A stretch of 64,000 bases of DNA from an uncultured Aquimarina sp. Its GTDB lineage: Bacteria; Bacteroidota; Bacteroidia; Flavobacteriales; Flavobacteriaceae. The stretch lies in NCBI GenBank assembly GCA_947496555.1, contig CANMDH010000002.1, positions 186,001 to 250,000 on the forward strand, given 5' to 3'. Below, one piece after another: positions 1 to 9,003 of the stretch (position 1 is the first letter of the stretch; every line of letters starts with the position of its first letter). The translations under genes and the position numbers were made by a program. Under the pieces are notes generated by a model. It ran no database searches and was not told where the DNA came from. It worked only from the letters and a program-made list of their open reading frames with translations.

Positions 1-167
1 ATAAGCTGAAAAAGGAACTGGAAGCCAGTAAAAAACGGGAAGCTACAAAGGATAAGGATATAGCACTTCTTCAAAAGGAATTGAAAACATTAACTAAATC
101 TCAAGATTCTATAAACAAACTATTGAAGTCAGATAAAATGACAAAACTTTTAAGAAGTATGGAATAG
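1..167 (+). CDS. C-terminal end of an unidentified coiled-coil protein (partial)
   Basis: An open frame enters at the window edge, reads in codons from base 3 and stops with TAG at 165-167, leaving 54 residues. The visible tail is very rich in Lys, Glu and Leu with leucines at heptad-like spacing (for example LLQKELKTL), which suggests a coiled coil. Nothing in it identifies a family. It ends 27 bases before the glycosyltransferase gene on the same strand, so it may be part of the same accessory operon. The rest of the gene lies outside the window. Confidence 0.6.
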   Translation, partial: KLKKELEASKKREATKDKDIALLQKELKTLTKSQDSINKLLKSDKMTKLLRSME

Positions 168-194
168 TATAGATAAAACAAAAAATGCAAAAGC

Positions 195-2414
195 ATGAAA
201 GAAAAACAAGCTCTTGTTTCCTGCATCATGCCTACCTACAACCGGCGTCGATTTGTGCCGAATGCCATCCAATATTTTCTACGGCAGGATTATCAAAATA
301 AAGAATTGATCATCATTGATGATGGTACCGATCTTGTGGAAGACCTTATCCCTTATGGGGAAAACATTCGTTATTATTCCTTGAAAAGAAAAAAACCGTT
401 AGGCACCAAACTCAATTTAGCCTGCGAATATGCACAAGGCAATATCATTGTCAATTGGGATGACGATGATTGGTATGCATCTTGGCGACTTAGTTATCAG
501 ATAGAAGCAATGCAGGAAGACAGGATTGAATTGTGTGGGATCAACAACTTATTTTATTATGATTTAATCCATAAAAAGGGTTATAATTATATCTATCCTG
601 CTAACCAAAAAGTATGGTTGATTGGCAGTTCACAATGTTATAGAAAAACGTTATGGCAACGTAATAAGTTTGCCGATATCAATGTTGGAATGGATGGACT
701 TTTTTCTTGGGCAACACCTGCAGAAAAGATAAAAGTATTAGAAAACTCTTCCTTTGCAGTTCATATGATTCACAAACAAAACGTAAGTCCAAAAAAGACC
801 ACTGGCAGCTGGTGGCAATCATTTCCGCGTGAGAATATTAAAAAAATAATAGGTCAGGATTGGAACAATTATACCAACGGAGCAAGTAGTAATTTAGTTC
901 AAGCCAATGGCGTCAAAGCCCCCCAATTAGCAATCAAAACAAAAAAACATAAGAAACCGATACAAAATATATTTGCTTGCTTAGTTCATGAAAATGAAGA
1001 TTGTATACTGGATTTGGTTAGAAATCTTCATTACAAAAATCCAGATTCGATAATTATTATTTATAATGGTGGTTTTAATTCGAATTTGATTTCGGATAAA
1101 AAGAAATACGAGCAATATGGTGTCTTTTGGCACCCATCACCAACTCCTCAAAAACATGGTTATCTTCACGGCTTTGCATTGGATTGCATGGCATTCGCTA
1201 TGGATAATTTTTCTTTCGACACTATGACCATTGTCGATTCTGATCAGTTATGCCTAAAATCTGGATACTCTAATTATCTTACAGTCTTTCTTAATAATAA
1301 TCCTGCAGCGGGAATGTTTTCAAGCAGTCCCGAGCAAATTTCCCCAGATAACTCAACCAATAATATAGCACTAAAAGCATACAAAGAAATCACCTTATGG
1401 CAACCTTTGTTGGACAGCTTTTCAAATGGTAGAAGTAAATTTGTACATTGGACCTTTTGGCCTTCGACAGTATTTACTCATAACGCCATTCGAGATTTAT
1501 TAAAGTTGTTCAAAGAGAATACCATTGTACAAAACATTATGTCTAATACCAAGATATGGGCAACAGAGGAAGTGATTCTTCCAACTTTGGTCCGTCTATT
1601 GGGATATGAAATAGTTGCAAATCCATGCAGCTATGATTTTGTAAAGTACAGAAAATCTTTCACTCAAAAAGAAATTAATTATGCTATGAATAAAGACGAT
1701 GTTTTTTGGATTCATCCTATCCCAAGGCAGTATGATTTTATATTCAGAAAGCAGATTCGACAACAGAACAACGACTATATACCCAGTCATATTATACAAA
1801 CAGTAGATCCTTCGCCTCCAGTATTTTCTACCCTATCATTATTGAAAAGAATAGAAAAAATACAAGGTTGGCTCGATCCACATGAGGCCGACTTATTGAT
1901 TTCTGCACTCCATAAATCTTGTATAGACCTAAAACCTCCACATACTATTGTAGAAATTGGAAGTTTCCAGGGAAAGTCAACTGTGGTACTAGGCAATGTT
2001 TTGAAATCATTTTACCCTCAGGCAAAGGTATATGCTATTGATCCACATAATGGAGTAGTAGGTGCTGCTGATCAGCGCCTACAACAATTACCAAAATCTT
2101 TAGAAAATTTTAAACGAAACATAGCGAATGAAAAACTGACAGAAATAGTAGAATTAATAAAAGATTATTCATTTAATGTGAAATGGAAAACACCTATTTC
2201 CTTCTTGTTTATTGATGGCCTACACGACTATGAAAATGTTACTAAAGATTTTCATCATTTTTCTAAATGGATTAGAAAGGGCGGATATATTGCTTTTCAT
2301 GATTATGCTCATTATTATGCTGGTGTTATGGCCTTCGTTGATGAACTTTTGGCTTCAGGATGTTACAAAAAGGTTCAATTAGCGGTTAGTTTAATGGTGT
2401 TACAAAAACTATAG
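195..2414 (+). CDS. Three-domain glycosyltransferase / glycosyltransferase-like / SAM methyltransferase protein
   Basis: Predicted cytoplasmic enzyme of 739 residues with no signal peptide. Residues 6-200 are a family 2 GT-A glycosyltransferase: CIMPTYNR at the start, IIIDDG at 39-44, and the nucleotide-sugar and metal site WDDDD at 88-92. Residues of about 260-540 look like a second GT-A-like segment (IIIIYNGG, then TIVDSD, then ATEE), which I cannot assign to a family. Residues of about 560-739 are a class I methyltransferase of the Methyltransf_24 type, with VEIGSFQGKST from residue 586, IDGLHDYE from 673, and AFHDY near the end. It lies 54 bases before the first DUF4157 gene on the same strand, so co-transcription with the cargo array is plausible. 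The acceptor is unknown. It could modify a surface glycan, or a protein of the injection system; the latter is only inference. Confidence 0.8.
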   Translation: MKEKQALVSCIMPTYNRRRFVPNAIQYFLRQDYQNKELIIIDDGTDLVEDLIPYGENIRYYSLKRKKPLGTKLNLACEYAQGNIIVNWDDDDWYASWRLSYQIEAMQEDRIELCGINNLFYYDLIHKKGYNYIYPANQKVWLIGSSQCYRKTLWQRNKFADINVGMDGLFSWATPAEKIKVLENSSFAVHMIHKQNVSPKKTTGSWWQSFPRENIKKIIGQDWNNYTNGASSNLVQANGVKAPQLAIKTKKHKKPIQNIFACLVHENEDCILDLVRNLHYKNPDSIIIIYNGGFNSNLISDKKKYEQYGVFWHPSPTPQKHGYLHGFALDCMAFAMDNFSFDTMTIVDSDQLCLKSGYSNYLTVFLNNNPAAGMFSSSPEQISPDNSTNNIALKAYKEITLWQPLLDSFSNGRSKFVHWTFWPSTVFTHNAIRDLLKLFKENTIVQNIMSNTKIWATEEVILPTLVRLLGYEIVANPCSYDFVKYRKSFTQKEINYAMNKDDVFWIHPIPRQYDFIFRKQIRQQNNDYIPSHIIQTVDPSPPVFSTLSLLKRIEKIQGWLDPHEADLLISALHKSCIDLKPPHTIVEIGSFQGKSTVVLGNVLKSFYPQAKVYAIDPHNGVVGAADQRLQQLPKSLENFKRNIANEKLTEIVELIKDYSFNVKWKTPISFLFIDGLHDYENVTKDFHHFSKWIRKGGYIAFHDYAHYYAGVMAFVDELLASGCYKKVQLAVSLMVLQKL

Positions 2415-2469
2415 AAATTTAATGGAGTAATTTCCAAATCAAATAATTAGCGCTATTTACGATCAACTA
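2412..2469 (+). repeat. Duplicated leader sequence, copy 1 (upstream of DUF4157 gene A)
   Basis: The stretch beginning TAGAAATTTAATGGAGTAAT and ending CTATTTACGATCAACTATG just at the start codon of gene A recurs in diverged form before gene B (4184-4255). It begins at the stop codon of the glycosyltransferase gene. The repeat continues into the first coding codons, so the tandem duplication that made A and B included the upstream region. Confidence 0.65.
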
Positions 2470-4130
2470 TGTTGGGTTATAAATCTTCGTCCAAAATACT
2501 TCAAACTTCAAAATCTTTGCAAGTTAGGAAGCCTATATCGGGTTTCGATAAAAAAAGCAACTCGAACTCTGGCATTCACCACTTAAATAAGTACGGGGTT
2601 TTTAATCCCGCTCCCCTATCTCTTCAGCCAAAATTAAAAATCAATAGCCCAAGTGACAGATATGAACAAGAAGCAGATAGTATTGCAAATAAAGTAATGC
2701 GCATACCTCCTACGTTCACTCAACCTAAGCCGTACAAAAATGAAAACATTACAGAGGATACTATACAGCAAAGACCGTTGGCAGCACAAATAAGTACTTT
2801 AAATTTAGATGGGAATGCACAGCGTAAATGTGCAAAATGTGAGGAAGAGGAAAAACAGGTTTTACAGACAAAATCTAATTCGAGTACCACCGAAGCTGCC
2901 TCTAATGCTCTAACCAATCAAATACAACAAAGCAATGGCAGTGGTCAATCTATGGATACTAATACCAAATCTTTTATGGAATCGCGTTTTGGCACAGATT
3001 TCAGTAATGTAAGAATCCATACCAACAATTCCGCTCAAAATATGAATCAGGAAATTAATGCAAAGGCCTTTACCGTTGGTAACAATATTTATTTTAATCA
3101 AGGCGAATACAACCCCGATCTTGATACCGGAAAAAAATTGTTGGCTCATGAACTTACACATACACTGCAACAAGGTAATGGCATGAGTAATACATTGATG
3201 CGACAAGTTAACGAAGGTACATCCTCTAATTTTCGTCTTCAAATGCCTTCTTCCTCCAATCCTTACAATGCCAGCCAAAATAATACCACAAGTAATACTT
3301 ACGAATTAATTGCTTTTGGCACCAACTCTGCAGCACTTACAGATACACACGAAGTCATTTTACAGCAAATTGCTCAAGATTTAAACCAAAACCCACTTAT
3401 CATGGGTGGTTTTATAAGTATCTGGGGATATACCGATAGCCGTGATAGTGAAGAAAATAATCGCCAACTTGGTCAACGGCGTGCAGATGCGGTACTCGCT
3501 CGCCTTAGTCAATTGGTAACCGATGCAGAGACCAGACAACAGATGCGTGCGATGTCAATGGGAGAAGAATTAAATGACCGTGAAGGCGATGTCCCTGAGT
3601 TCAGAAAAGTAGAGATAACAGTGACTCGCAGAAACTTAAATTTCAGCTTATTACCACAAGGAACAGACTATTCATTATCAGAAAGACCACAACCATCGTT
3701 TGACACGCAATTACCCGAACGGTTTCGGGTTCCGATACCAAGTACACCCCCAACACAAGGGTTACCCCCTTGGTTCTTACAAAGTATCTCACCACCCAAT
3801 CGGCCAAGACCCAGCTTAAGAGGGCTATCTGAGATTTTAACTGATGGTCTTCGGCAACCTATAGCTGGCGGAACAGCCCCACTAGCCCGACGTATTGCCG
3901 GTGTTGTAGGCATTGACGTCAACGAAAGTGATATTCGCCGCTCACTCGACCAAGCATTGATTAGTGCTGGGGAAGAGGGTCTTAAAGAATTATTAAGAAT
4001 GATGATCTTTAGTATCGCAGGGCAACCTACTCCTCAACCAGCCGATCCATTTGCTCCACCTTCCTCAAACTTCAGTGCACCAGGGCAATTTATACTTACT
4101 ACGCCAACCTTCAGATTTAGAGGCCTCTGA
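2469..4130 (+). CDS. DUF4157 (eCIS-type) cargo protein A with OmpA-like domain
   Basis: Protein of 553 residues without a signal peptide. The N-terminal leader carries QPKLKINSPSDRYEQEAD (53-70), a CxxC knuckle (C121, C124) and an acidic EEEEKQ stretch. The DUF4157 core spans about 160-236, with RFGTDFSNVRIHT and the zincin-like motif HELTH at 227-231. Residues of about 278-392 are an OmpA C-terminal-like domain: GYTDSRD with D323, and LGQRRADAV with R337/R338, the positions that bind diaminopimelate in peptidoglycan-binding OmpA domains. The last 150 residues are rich in Pro and Arg. DUF4157 is an established marker of proteins encoded with extracellular contractile injection systems. Lack of a Sec signal fits loading into such a particle. 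The role of the OmpA-like part (wall targeting or structural) is inferred. Confidence 0.85.
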   Translation: MLGYKSSSKILQTSKSLQVRKPISGFDKKSNSNSGIHHLNKYGVFNPAPLSLQPKLKINSPSDRYEQEADSIANKVMRIPPTFTQPKPYKNENITEDTIQQRPLAAQISTLNLDGNAQRKCAKCEEEEKQVLQTKSNSSTTEAASNALTNQIQQSNGSGQSMDTNTKSFMESRFGTDFSNVRIHTNNSAQNMNQEINAKAFTVGNNIYFNQGEYNPDLDTGKKLLAHELTHTLQQGNGMSNTLMRQVNEGTSSNFRLQMPSSSNPYNASQNNTTSNTYELIAFGTNSAALTDTHEVILQQIAQDLNQNPLIMGGFISIWGYTDSRDSEENNRQLGQRRADAVLARLSQLVTDAETRQQMRAMSMGEELNDREGDVPEFRKVEITVTRRNLNFSLLPQGTDYSLSERPQPSFDTQLPERFRVPIPSTPPTQGLPPWFLQSISPPNRPRPSLRGLSEILTDGLRQPIAGGTAPLARRIAGVVGIDVNESDIRRSLDQALISAGEEGLKELLRMMIFSIAGQPTPQPADPFAPPSSNFSAPGQFILTTPTFRFRGL

Positions 4131-4183
4131 TCAATTTTATCTTTTAACTTCTATTGAAAATTTTAATTGTGATGTAAAAGCTT

Positions 4184-4255
4184 TAGAAATTTAATGAAGT
4201 AATCTCATAACATGATAAATTCAGAACTGAACAATTAGCTATTTACAATCGACTA
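4184..4255 (+). repeat. Duplicated leader sequence, copy 2 (upstream of DUF4157 gene B)
   Basis: This stretch begins TAGAAATTTAATGAAGTAAT and ends TATTTACAATCGACTATG at the start of gene B. It matches the region before gene A (2412-2469) except for a short insertion and scattered substitutions. The match carries on into the coding part, where CTTCAAACTTCAAAATCTTT is identical in A and B. Confidence 0.65.
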
Positions 4256-6447
4256 TGCCGAGATATAAATTTTCTTCCAAAGTCCTTCAAACTTCAAAAT
4301 CTTTGCAAGTTAAGAAGCCTATACAGAGTTTTGACGGAAAGAATAAATCGACCTCTAGCGTTCATCATTTAGATCGGTACAACGTTTTTAATACCACTCC
4401 CCTATCTATTCAGCCAAAATTAAAAATCAATAGCCCAGGTGATAGATATGAACAAGAGGCCGATAACATTGCAGATAAAGTGGTGCATATGTCACCTACG
4501 TCGATTCAACCTAGGCAACACAAAAGTGAAAACATTACAGAGAATACTTCACAGCAAAGACCGTTGGCAGCGCAAATAAGCACTTTAATTGTATCGGGTA
4601 CTGCACAACGTAAATGCCCAAAATGTGAAGAAGAAGAGGAAAAACAGGTTTTACAAACAAAATCTAATTTGAGTACCACAGCAACCACCTCTACTACACT
4701 AACCAATCAAATACAACAAAGCAATGGTAGTGGTCGATGCATGGATACTAATACCAAATCTTTTATGGAGTCTCGTTTTGGTGTGGATTTCAGTAATGTA
4801 AGAATCCATACTAACAGCACCGCACAAAATATGAATCGGGAAATTAATGCCCGAGCCTTTACCGTTGGAAATAATATTTATTTTAATCAAGGTCAATACA
4901 ATCCTGATGTTGATACAGGAAAAAAATTATTGGCACATGAGTTAACGCATACAGTTCAACAAGGCAATAGAGAAATAGAGAAAGCATCCATAATACAGTT
5001 AAAACAAAAAAACCATAAAAACCAATCTGACAGCACGACCAAGTTACATTATCCCTTGCGTACAAATCTCGAATTTCAATTAGGGCAATCTTTGCCTGAT
5101 ATTCGGATCCATTCCGACATTAATGCAGACCGGCTTGCTCAACAACAAAATGCAATAGCTTTTACAGCGGGCCGGGATATTTATTTAAGGAGAGGAGCTT
5201 ACCGGCCTAAAACACCTTTAGGAGACTGGATATTGGCACATGAAGTTACACATGCTGTGCAGCAAGGACAATTACAAGCCGGAGAACTATCGACTTTACC
5301 AAAAGTTTCAAATGGGGCATTAGAATCACAAGCCAATCTTGTGGCGTCGGGGTATTCCACTCAAATTAGTGACGTCCATCCCCCTGCAATAATGCCACTA
5401 ACTCTTGCACAATTTCAAGCACAATTAGGTACTACACCAGAGCAAACATTGGCCATAAATACTTTGTTTGCAAATCCTACTTTTGCCGCTATTTTAACTT
5501 GGCTTAGCACATGTACAGCGGCACCTACCCAGGACGTAGGCCCAATTGCTTTAAGAGTTACACCGGGCCTTACGATCGGAGGTGCAGTGCGGTTTGGAGG
5601 ATATAGTCCGATGACAAGAACTCTTGAGATTAATCCAACCAAACCAGAACATATTTCTAATCCCGCAGAAATGGTTGATACTATTTTTCATGAATTGATT
5701 CATGCCGCAGATGATGTGAATAGCCTTTGCCAGAATGCAGGCTCTAATCCGGCTCCTTTGTCTGGTGCCGCTACTTCAACACAATTACCACGTAGATTTG
5801 TTTCACCGGCCAGGGCAGCGACTTTAAACAGGACTCATGGGCCTGGAGCAAGTAATCCTTGTGCCGAATTTATTGATATAAATTCGGCAGCTCAATCCAT
5901 GGTAGTCAACGCCATTCAAGCCAATATTCAAACGACTGGAATTGGGCATCCTACACTTACTTATGTTAATGTAATTATTCGCAATAACCCTACTGCTTTA
6001 GCTTTTTATGAAAGGTGCCGAATTGCAGCATGTAGATTATCTGGATCTGCCCGGAGTAACGCGTTAAGTACTTGTACCATTGAGACAATAGCAAAATTTC
6101 TTCCAAATTCTTTGCTCCCCAGTTTATTGCCTGCCCATCTGCATTTTGGTTCAAGTAGTACACGTATAAACAACCTGGAAATTCCAAAGCTTAATTTGGT
6201 TGCTCGATTCTTAATACATCATCCTGGAACGACTGTTGAAATTGTAGGCCATACGGATGCATCAGGTGACTCAGGTCCAAATCAAATTCTTGGACAAAGA
6301 CGAGCTAACGCCGTTCGGGCAGAATTGATAAGAAAAGGAGTTCCGGCAGCACAGATACGACGCGCTCGATCGGAAGGAGAGCGCAATACAATATCTTCTT
6401 CAAGAAGAGAGCGCTTCAGGGATCGTAGAGTGGTAATTTCGCCTTAG
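4255..6447 (+). CDS. DUF4157 cargo protein B: two DUF4157 cores, zincin-like domain and OmpA-like domain
   Basis: Protein of 730 residues, closely similar to A over the first 235 residues: QPKLKINSPGDRYEQEAD from 53, a CPKC knuckle, and a first DUF4157 core with HELTH at 228-232. A second, more diverged DUF4157 core follows (about 262-337) with HEVTH at 329-333 and a downstream ALESQA motif (E357). Residues of about 400-600 contain a further zincin signature, FHELIHAADD (H479, E480, H483), and a possible third ligand in NPCAEF (E538). Residues of about 618-730 are an OmpA-like domain with VGHTDASG (D668) and GQRRANAV (R682/R683). There is no signal peptide. I infer a cargo protein with a peptidase-like middle domain and a wall-binding end. 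The peptidase call rests on HExxH plus context only. Confidence 0.82.
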   Translation: MPRYKFSSKVLQTSKSLQVKKPIQSFDGKNKSTSSVHHLDRYNVFNTTPLSIQPKLKINSPGDRYEQEADNIADKVVHMSPTSIQPRQHKSENITENTSQQRPLAAQISTLIVSGTAQRKCPKCEEEEEKQVLQTKSNLSTTATTSTTLTNQIQQSNGSGRCMDTNTKSFMESRFGVDFSNVRIHTNSTAQNMNREINARAFTVGNNIYFNQGQYNPDVDTGKKLLAHELTHTVQQGNREIEKASIIQLKQKNHKNQSDSTTKLHYPLRTNLEFQLGQSLPDIRIHSDINADRLAQQQNAIAFTAGRDIYLRRGAYRPKTPLGDWILAHEVTHAVQQGQLQAGELSTLPKVSNGALESQANLVASGYSTQISDVHPPAIMPLTLAQFQAQLGTTPEQTLAINTLFANPTFAAILTWLSTCTAAPTQDVGPIALRVTPGLTIGGAVRFGGYSPMTRTLEINPTKPEHISNPAEMVDTIFHELIHAADDVNSLCQNAGSNPAPLSGAATSTQLPRRFVSPARAATLNRTHGPGASNPCAEFIDINSAAQSMVVNAIQANIQTTGIGHPTLTYVNVIIRNNPTALAFYERCRIAACRLSGSARSNALSTCTIETIAKFLPNSLLPSLLPAHLHFGSSSTRINNLEIPKLNLVARFLIHHPGTTVEIVGHTDASGDSGPNQILGQRRANAVRAELIRKGVPAAQIRRARSEGERNTISSSRRERFRDRRVVISP
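4753..4802 (+). repeat. 50-base exact repeat shared by DUF4157 genes B and C (copy 1)
   Basis: The DNA encoding the start of the DUF4157 core (beginning ACCAAATCTTTTATGGAGTC, ending CAGTAATGTAAG) is identical over 50 bases to 7643-7692 in gene C, and nearly so to the same place in gene A. The surrounding coding DNA has diverged. That pattern fits recent duplication or gene conversion between paralogues. Confidence 0.8.
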
Positions 6448-6587
6448 ACAAAAGTTTAATAACATATCTGGATCCAAGAGAATATAGATAGTAATAATTA
6501 CAAGATGATATCTTACTAATAGATATTTGGATTTAATTAAATCCAAAAAAGGCAAAAAATAAATAAGAAGGAATTAGCAAATTCGAT

Positions 6588-6899
6588 TTGAAATATAATA
6601 CTATGGAGGAATGTTTTTTTGATAAGGTATTACCTAACGGCAATGTTGTATTCAAAATTAATGATTTACCATATGAAACTAGTTTAAAAGGGATTCTAAT
6701 ACCAGAGACTAGAGTTGAAACCGCTCACATATTTCTATCGGAGCGAGCTACCGATATCCCTTTGCGTTGTACATTTACTAATTCTGGCAATTTGAATATT
6801 GTTTTTGTTGAATACCTGGCCTGGCGAGATAAATCTGGTGAAGTTTGGAAAGACCTGGGAGAAACCCTCGTACAGCAGAAATTAGCCAAATGGGAATGA
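6588..6899 (+). CDS. Small protein, possibly staphylococcal-nuclease/OB-fold-like
   Basis: A 103-residue frame between cargo genes B and C, starting at TTG 6588; ATG 6603 in the same frame is the alternative. An AAGGA lies at 6568-6572, nearer the TTG. The sequence has features that recall the SNase OB fold: GILIPETRVETAHIFLSERA followed by a beta-rich middle (LRCTF, NIVFVEYL) and a closing helix DLGETLVQQKLA, similar to the LNELLVREGLA-type ending of thermonuclease domains. The Arg/Asp/Glu catalytic set is not clearly present, so nuclease activity is doubtful. Its position suggests an accessory role (adaptor, immunity or chaperone), but this is inference. Confidence 0.55.
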   Translation: MKYNTMEECFFDKVLPNGNVVFKINDLPYETSLKGILIPETRVETAHIFLSERATDIPLRCTFTNSGNLNIVFVEYLAWRDKSGEVWKDLGETLVQQKLAKWE

Positions 6900-7090
6900 A
6901 AGTTAGCTCGAAATCATCAGTCTGCGAAAATAAACCTAATAAATTTCAAATAAAATTTCCAATCCATATTATGTTAAAGAAATAGCTGGCAGTATTTCAG
7001 GAAAAAATAGAATATTTCATATTATATTCAATAAAGAGTACGTATAATTTGGAAGCTATACTCTTAAGTATAAACTTTATGTTGTCCTAA

Positions 7091-8914
7091 TTGAAAGAAA
7101 ATTCTACCACCATAGCTCACAAGGAACAAAAACCGGCACTTCAAAATAAAAAAACTGAAGCTGTCGAAGCCTATCACAATTCATTTCCAAATATGGATAT
7201 TTCATTTGGTGTTGAACAGGAAGATGTAAAGAGTTTTAAGTCTTCGGTACAAGCTCATAACCTTTCTCAAATATCTATTTTTCCGAACTTATCCAATATC
7301 ATTCAGCCCAAATTAAAAATCAATAGCCCTGGTAACAAATATGAACAAGAAGCAGATAGCATGGCAAATCAAGTGATGAGTATGTCAACTACATTTATTC
7401 AACATAAGCATATTGGTAGCGCAAAAAATGAACAAGGGCATATACAACAAAAACCATTGGTGGAGCAGATTAGCACATTAAGTTCCTCTTGTCTTGCACA
7501 ATGCAAATCTACAAAGTGTGAAGAAGAAGAAAAACAGGTTTTGCAAACAAAATCCAATACGGGAATCAAAGGTAAGGCCTCTAATAATTTAACGAATCAA
7601 GTACAACAAAGCCAAGGTAGTGGTCTGTCTATGGACAATGACACCAAATCTTTTATGGAGTCTCGTTTTGGTGTGGATTTCAGTAATGTAAGGATACATA
7701 CAAACAGTACTGCTCACAATATGAATCAAGAAATTAATGCAAGGGCATTTACCGTTGCAAATAACATTTATTTTAATCGAGGTCAGTATAATCCCAAAAT
7801 TGATTCAGGAAAAAAATTGTTGGCGCATGAGTTAACACATGTAATTCAACAAAACGGCAATCACAATTCAGAGTTTGCTCAGCGCTCTGTAGATGAAGAT
7901 GAAATCACAGGAGGTAATCCCAGGTTTTCGTTTTCTACACGATGTGGCTGGATCGACTGGAGTCATGCGACGGATGGTATGACTCGTCATATTATCCCTG
8001 CCATACAACAAGTGTCTGATAATATGCGGGCTTCTGGCACAACCACTCCTCAACCGGTAACAACACCAACCATGGAATCAAGGCCTGGAGGGATATTGCT
8101 AAGCGGCGTTACGCCCACTTTTAATATCAAACGTCCCCTTTCCTCTGATGAAATAAGAAGCGTAGCTTTACGTGTATTTATGCTACAGTCCATAGCTTTT
8201 GAAAACCTACAACAATGGACAGATTTTATTGGGGAGTCATCGTTTTCGGCTGAAGACCTTCCTTCTAACCTTATTGGTTTCTATATGGGAGTAGATAACC
8301 TTGATAGAGATGATATACGTACAATATGTGATGTTTGGAGTCCAGAAGATTCATTGTCAGAATTTCAAAATAACGAACCGTCTAGTAGAAACCGAACTTT
8401 TAGGCCATTACGTTCTTCACATACCACCGGATGGCCAACAGAACTATCCGGCATTACCCCGGCAGTTATTGGTGGCCCACTCATAGACGAGCCTATGGGT
8501 GCTTTAGGAACATTTGGCGCTGCGACAACTATAAATTTGGCACATTATAATGACTTATTTGCAGGTAATTACTCCCTAATCTCTGTTACCGGAAGTAATA
8601 CAATAGATATTAGTAGTGAAGAATCTTCATCTTCAGCCGGTAATCACTTTGAGATCAACGGACTACCTGCCTCTCATAATTTTGTGTTCCGTTGGAACAT
8701 ATTGGATGATAATGATAATGCATATGCTATGTGGAGTGACCATGGAAGTGTTCACTATTACGGAAACGCAAATAATGCCTATATCGGTTCTAGAACAAGA
8801 GCCTTATTACGTGAACGCAATATAACCTCGGTAAGAGTAAATTGTCGTATTGCGATAGACAATGCTAGGCAATATAATCAAGTGTTTAGATTAAGGGTAA
8901 ACTTAACTTGGTAA
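7091..8914 (+). CDS. DUF4157 cargo protein C with unassigned C-terminal domain
   Basis: Protein of 607 residues starting at TTG 7091, because an in-frame upstream ATG (7080) is followed at once by a stop. The first 40 residues differ from A and B, but the short motif NLSQISIFP (57-65) recurs in E and F. The leader QPKLKINSPGNKYEQEAD (72-89) and acidic CEEEEKQ follow, then the DUF4157 core of about 180-255 with HELTH at 246-250. The remaining 350 residues do not resemble a family I know. They begin with CGWIDWSHATDG and end in a Ser/Asn-rich beta-type segment (MWSDHGSVHYYGNANN, VFRLRVNLTW). No signal peptide. It is likely a cargo protein whose C-terminal part is a novel effector or lectin-like domain; the domain role is unknown. 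Confidence 0.8.
   Translation: MKENSTTIAHKEQKPALQNKKTEAVEAYHNSFPNMDISFGVEQEDVKSFKSSVQAHNLSQISIFPNLSNIIQPKLKINSPGNKYEQEADSMANQVMSMSTTFIQHKHIGSAKNEQGHIQQKPLVEQISTLSSSCLAQCKSTKCEEEEKQVLQTKSNTGIKGKASNNLTNQVQQSQGSGLSMDNDTKSFMESRFGVDFSNVRIHTNSTAHNMNQEINARAFTVANNIYFNRGQYNPKIDSGKKLLAHELTHVIQQNGNHNSEFAQRSVDEDEITGGNPRFSFSTRCGWIDWSHATDGMTRHIIPAIQQVSDNMRASGTTTPQPVTTPTMESRPGGILLSGVTPTFNIKRPLSSDEIRSVALRVFMLQSIAFENLQQWTDFIGESSFSAEDLPSNLIGFYMGVDNLDRDDIRTICDVWSPEDSLSEFQNNEPSSRNRTFRPLRSSHTTGWPTELSGITPAVIGGPLIDEPMGALGTFGAATTINLAHYNDLFAGNYSLISVTGSNTIDISSEESSSSAGNHFEINGLPASHNFVFRWNILDDNDNAYAMWSDHGSVHYYGNANNAYIGSRTRALLRERNITSVRVNCRIAIDNARQYNQVFRLRVNLTW
7643..7692 (+). repeat. 50-base exact repeat shared by DUF4157 genes B and C (copy 2)
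   Basis: Identical over 50 bases to 4753-4802 in gene B. It encodes the beginning of the DUF4157 core (TKSFMESRFGVDFSNV). See the entry for copy 1. Confidence 0.8.
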
Positions 8915-9003
8915 CTAAGCAGTAACTAAGGTTTATAAGTTTAAAAATCACCATACTTCTGACCAAATAATGGCATCATACGGTTATAAAAAAAGATTAA
9001 TAA

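Noticed and set aside
2910-3278. Minus-strand open frame of 122 codons inside cargo gene A
   Set aside because: It is the shadow of a strongly conserved coding region; its translated sequence has no domain, and the opposite strand carries the paralogous DUF4157 core.
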